Shown here: one piece after another, positions 62,341 to 64,000 of the stretch
Numbering within the stretch: position 1 is the first letter of the stretch
Layout of the letters: each line of letters opens with the position of its first letter
Translations under genes and position numbers: made by a program
Notes under the pieces: generated by a model
Told to the model about the DNA's origin: nothing
Databases searched by the model: none
The model's input: only the letters and a program-made list of their open reading frames with translations
Assembly: GCA_964423615.1 (NCBI GenBank)
Contig: CAYRFQ010000032.1
Span: 16,751 to 80,750 of the forward strand
DNA length: 64,000 nucleotides
Origin: CAYRFQ01 sp964423615
GTDB taxonomy: Bacteria > Planctomycetota > Planctomycetia > Gemmatales > Gemmataceae
Direction of reading: 5' to 3'

Positions 62341-64000
62341 GTGACCCAGGCGACTAACGAACAACAAGAAGCCGGGGCCTATCGCGGCCTCACGAGTCAA
62401 CTGTCGGAAGATCTCGGTTGGCTCGAACAACATTGCCGAAGCCACCCAGGCCAAGCCCAGCAAGCCAATTACTTGCGGTACGCTGGAGGGCTTGTCCGGA
62501 ACCTGATCGGTCCTTTCTTGAACAACCAACCCGCAGAGCCCCTACACGTTGTCGTCGTGGGTGGGGCTGGAGCGGGAAAGAGCACGGTCGCGAACTTGCT
62601 CGCCGGGGCCATCATTGCTGAGGCGAATCCACAGGCGGGATTCACGCGACATCCGGTCGCCTACACGGCCTCAACGGCACAAGTGACTTGGCCTGCCCAT
62701 CACAATTTTCTTGGCCCGTTGACCAGACTGAGCGAACCGACGCCTTCCAATCTTGATAAAGATGTCTATCAAGTGCGGCGTGTCCCCGTGAATTCGGACG
62801 CCCAAGGACTGTTGCAAAACTTCGTCGTTTGGGACTGCCCGGACATGACAACGTGGGTCGCCACGGGATACATCCCGCGTCTGATCGAAGTGGCGGCATT
62901 GGCCGACTTGATCGTTTACGTTGCGTCTGACGAACGCTACAACGACGAGGTTCCCACGCAGTTCTTGAAGATGTTGATCCAGTCGCACAAGCCAGTGATC
63001 GTCGTTTTGACGAAAATGCGTGAGTCCAACGCCCCAGCCTTCATCGAACATTTCAAACAAGAGGTCATCGACAAACTCGGGGGTAAAAACGTCCCTTGCT
63101 TGGCGTTACCGCACATGACTGCGGAAGAACTAGCCGATCCGTTAACCCATGCCCGTCGATTCCAAATTCCGTTGCTCAACCAGGTCCAGGTCCTCTGCAG
63201 TCCAACGACGGCGGCTCGCCAACGCTCGGTCCGTCTGGGCAAAGACTATTTATTATCCGAGCAAGAAACGTTACTTGGGATCGCGAAGAGCGACTTGGAT
63301 GCTCTCGACACCTGGCGTGGACTCGTCCAGCGGGGACAGGCTGAATTTGATAATCGATACAAAAACGAATATCTCGCTGCCGAGAAGTTTCACCGGTTTG
63401 ATCAAGCTCTTGTCAAGCTGCTTGAGCTGTTGGAATTGCCGGGAATCGGAAAAGTCATAAGTGGAGCCCTTTACGTCGTCCGGACTCCTTACCGGTTGTT
63501 GAAGAATTTGTTCACGCGGGCACTGTCGCGTGCGGAAACTCCCGCCGTCCCCGAACGCCCAGTATTGGAACGTGCGATCCAGGGCTGGATCGACATGCTT
63601 CACAAAGAATCGGCTCGTCGGAATGGAACTCATGGGCTGTGGAACTACATCAATAGTGGTTTCCAGGGTGAGCTCAAGAACCAAATCATGGCTCGATTCG
63701 AAGAGAGACTCGGAGCGTTTCACCTGGCTCAGTCGGAAGAAATTGAACGAACCGCACGAGCCATTTATGAAGATCTCCAGAACAATCCGGTCGCGTTGAA
63801 CACACTCCGAAGCACGAAATTCGCTCTCGAAGTAGGCACAATCGCTGGAGCAGTGGCGATGGGTGGAGCTTTGAACGCTTTCGACCTCATCTTTGCTCCC
63901 TTGGCCGCTTCCTTGACTCAACAGCTCATCGAACTGCTGGGAAAAAGTTACGTCAACGCCCAAAAGGAAAAAGCTCGGGCTCGCCAACAAACGCTCGTCG
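62341..64000 (+). CDS. Dynamin-like GTPase, truncated by window end
   Basis: The gene runs off the right edge; at least 553 residues are visible from a GTG at 62341 (AAGGA about 11 nt upstream). The P-loop 'VVVGGAGAGKSTVANLLAG' (residues 71-89) is intact, the G3 motif is 'WDCPDMTTW' (D165) and G4 is 'VVLTKM' near residue 224, so the usual TKxD aspartate is replaced. A long helical region follows ('DLDALDTWRGLVQRGQAEFDNRYKNEYLAAEKFH'). Near the right edge are hydrophobic stretches ('FALEVGTIAGAVAMGGALNAFDLIFAPLAASLTQQLIELLG'), which could insert in the membrane. It is probably a membrane-remodelling or stress GTPase. Confidence 0.85.
   Translation, partial: MTQATNEQQEAGAYRGLTSQLSEDLGWLEQHCRSHPGQAQQANYLRYAGGLVRNLIGPFLNNQPAEPLHVVVVGGAGAGKSTVANLLAGAIIAEANPQAGFTRHPVAYTASTAQVTWPAHHNFLGPLTRLSEPTPSNLDKDVYQVRRVPVNSDAQGLLQNFVVWDCPDMTTWVATGYIPRLIEVAALADLIVYVASDERYNDEVPTQFLKMLIQSHKPVIVVLTKMRESNAPAFIEHFKQEVIDKLGGKNVPCLALPHMTAEELADPLTHARRFQIPLLNQVQVLCSPTTAARQRSVRLGKDYLLSEQETLLGIAKSDLDALDTWRGLVQRGQAEFDNRYKNEYLAAEKFHRFDQALVKLLELLELPGIGKVISGALYVVRTPYRLLKNLFTRALSRAETPAVPERPVLERAIQGWIDMLHKESARRNGTHGLWNYINSGFQGELKNQIMARFEERLGAFHLAQSEEIERTARAIYEDLQNNPVALNTLRSTKFALEVGTIAGAVAMGGALNAFDLIFAPLAASLTQQLIELLGKSYVNAQKEKARARQQTLV

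Overview
The window reads as chromosome of a planctomycete, most likely Gemmatales/Gemmataceae-like. The evidence is the set of lineage-typical families: a BBP7-type outer-membrane barrel, a haem-motif DUF1549/DUF1553 protein paired with a Tat-exported DUF1501 protein, DUF58 and BatA-like proteins, WD40 and TPR proteins, a DUF5117-type zinc protease, and a family with the 'RKLRLLACA' and 'HVRGCWVLDL' motifs that recurs in Gemmata-like genomes. Gene density is moderate, intergenic gaps are often 300 to 900 bp, and many genes stand alone. No plasmid, phage, CRISPR array, rRNA operon or intact insertion sequence was seen.

Layout. 1-2.9 kb: an Ig/IPT-repeat protein with a C-terminal XRE helix-turn-helix, a zinc-ribbon membrane protein, an atypical tRNA-Ser(CGA) and a small membrane protein. 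2.9-3.8 kb: gene-free repeat element (copy A). 3.8-11.1 kb: zinc-ribbon Gemmata-type protein, orphan MacB-like permease, VWA lipoprotein, FIST sensor protein, NAD-dependent epimerase. 11.5-15.1 kb: small proteins, a four-module Tudor-like membrane protein and an SDR. 15.4-18.9 kb: permease, ATPase and membrane-fusion protein of a DevBCA-type exporter, closed by a 23-bp perfect hairpin. 19-33 kb: WD40 protein, LOG-family hydrolase, HDAC-family deacetylase, BBP7 barrel, MFS transporter, small EF-hand-like protein, DapF cluster, anti-sigma-like membrane protein, TPR/EF-hand protein. 33.3-34 kb: copy B of the repeat, inverted. 34-40 kb: TPR protein, foldback element, conserved planctomycete protein, large metalloprotease.

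40-46 kb: an MBL-fold hydrolase remnant lacking its metal-binding half, then a signalling cluster of hybrid histidine kinase, Hpt protein and REC-PP2C phosphatase, which can be read as one phosphorelay feeding a partner-switching output. 46.6-54 kb: tiny secreted protein, membrane protein with an acidic/tyrosine tail, DUF1549/1553 + DUF1501 pair, two small exported proteins. 54-64 kb: mostly one strand: Rpn/PD-(D/E)XK nuclease-like protein, glycerophosphodiesterase, DUF58, BatA-like VWA protein, exported Gfo/Idh oxidoreductase, TPR-glycosyltransferase, and a dynamin-like GTPase cut by the window end.

The most unusual signals are the two inverted copies of a ~400-bp non-coding element 30 kb apart, each with seven degenerate 11-bp units (77 bp); the 165-bp foldback at 35.3 kb; the in-frame loss of the catalytic half of the MBL protein; the degenerate RsbT-like domain fused to the hybrid kinase; the Tudor-like four-module protein; and the XRE-IPT fusion. 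Family assignments were made by reading motifs, without database searches.
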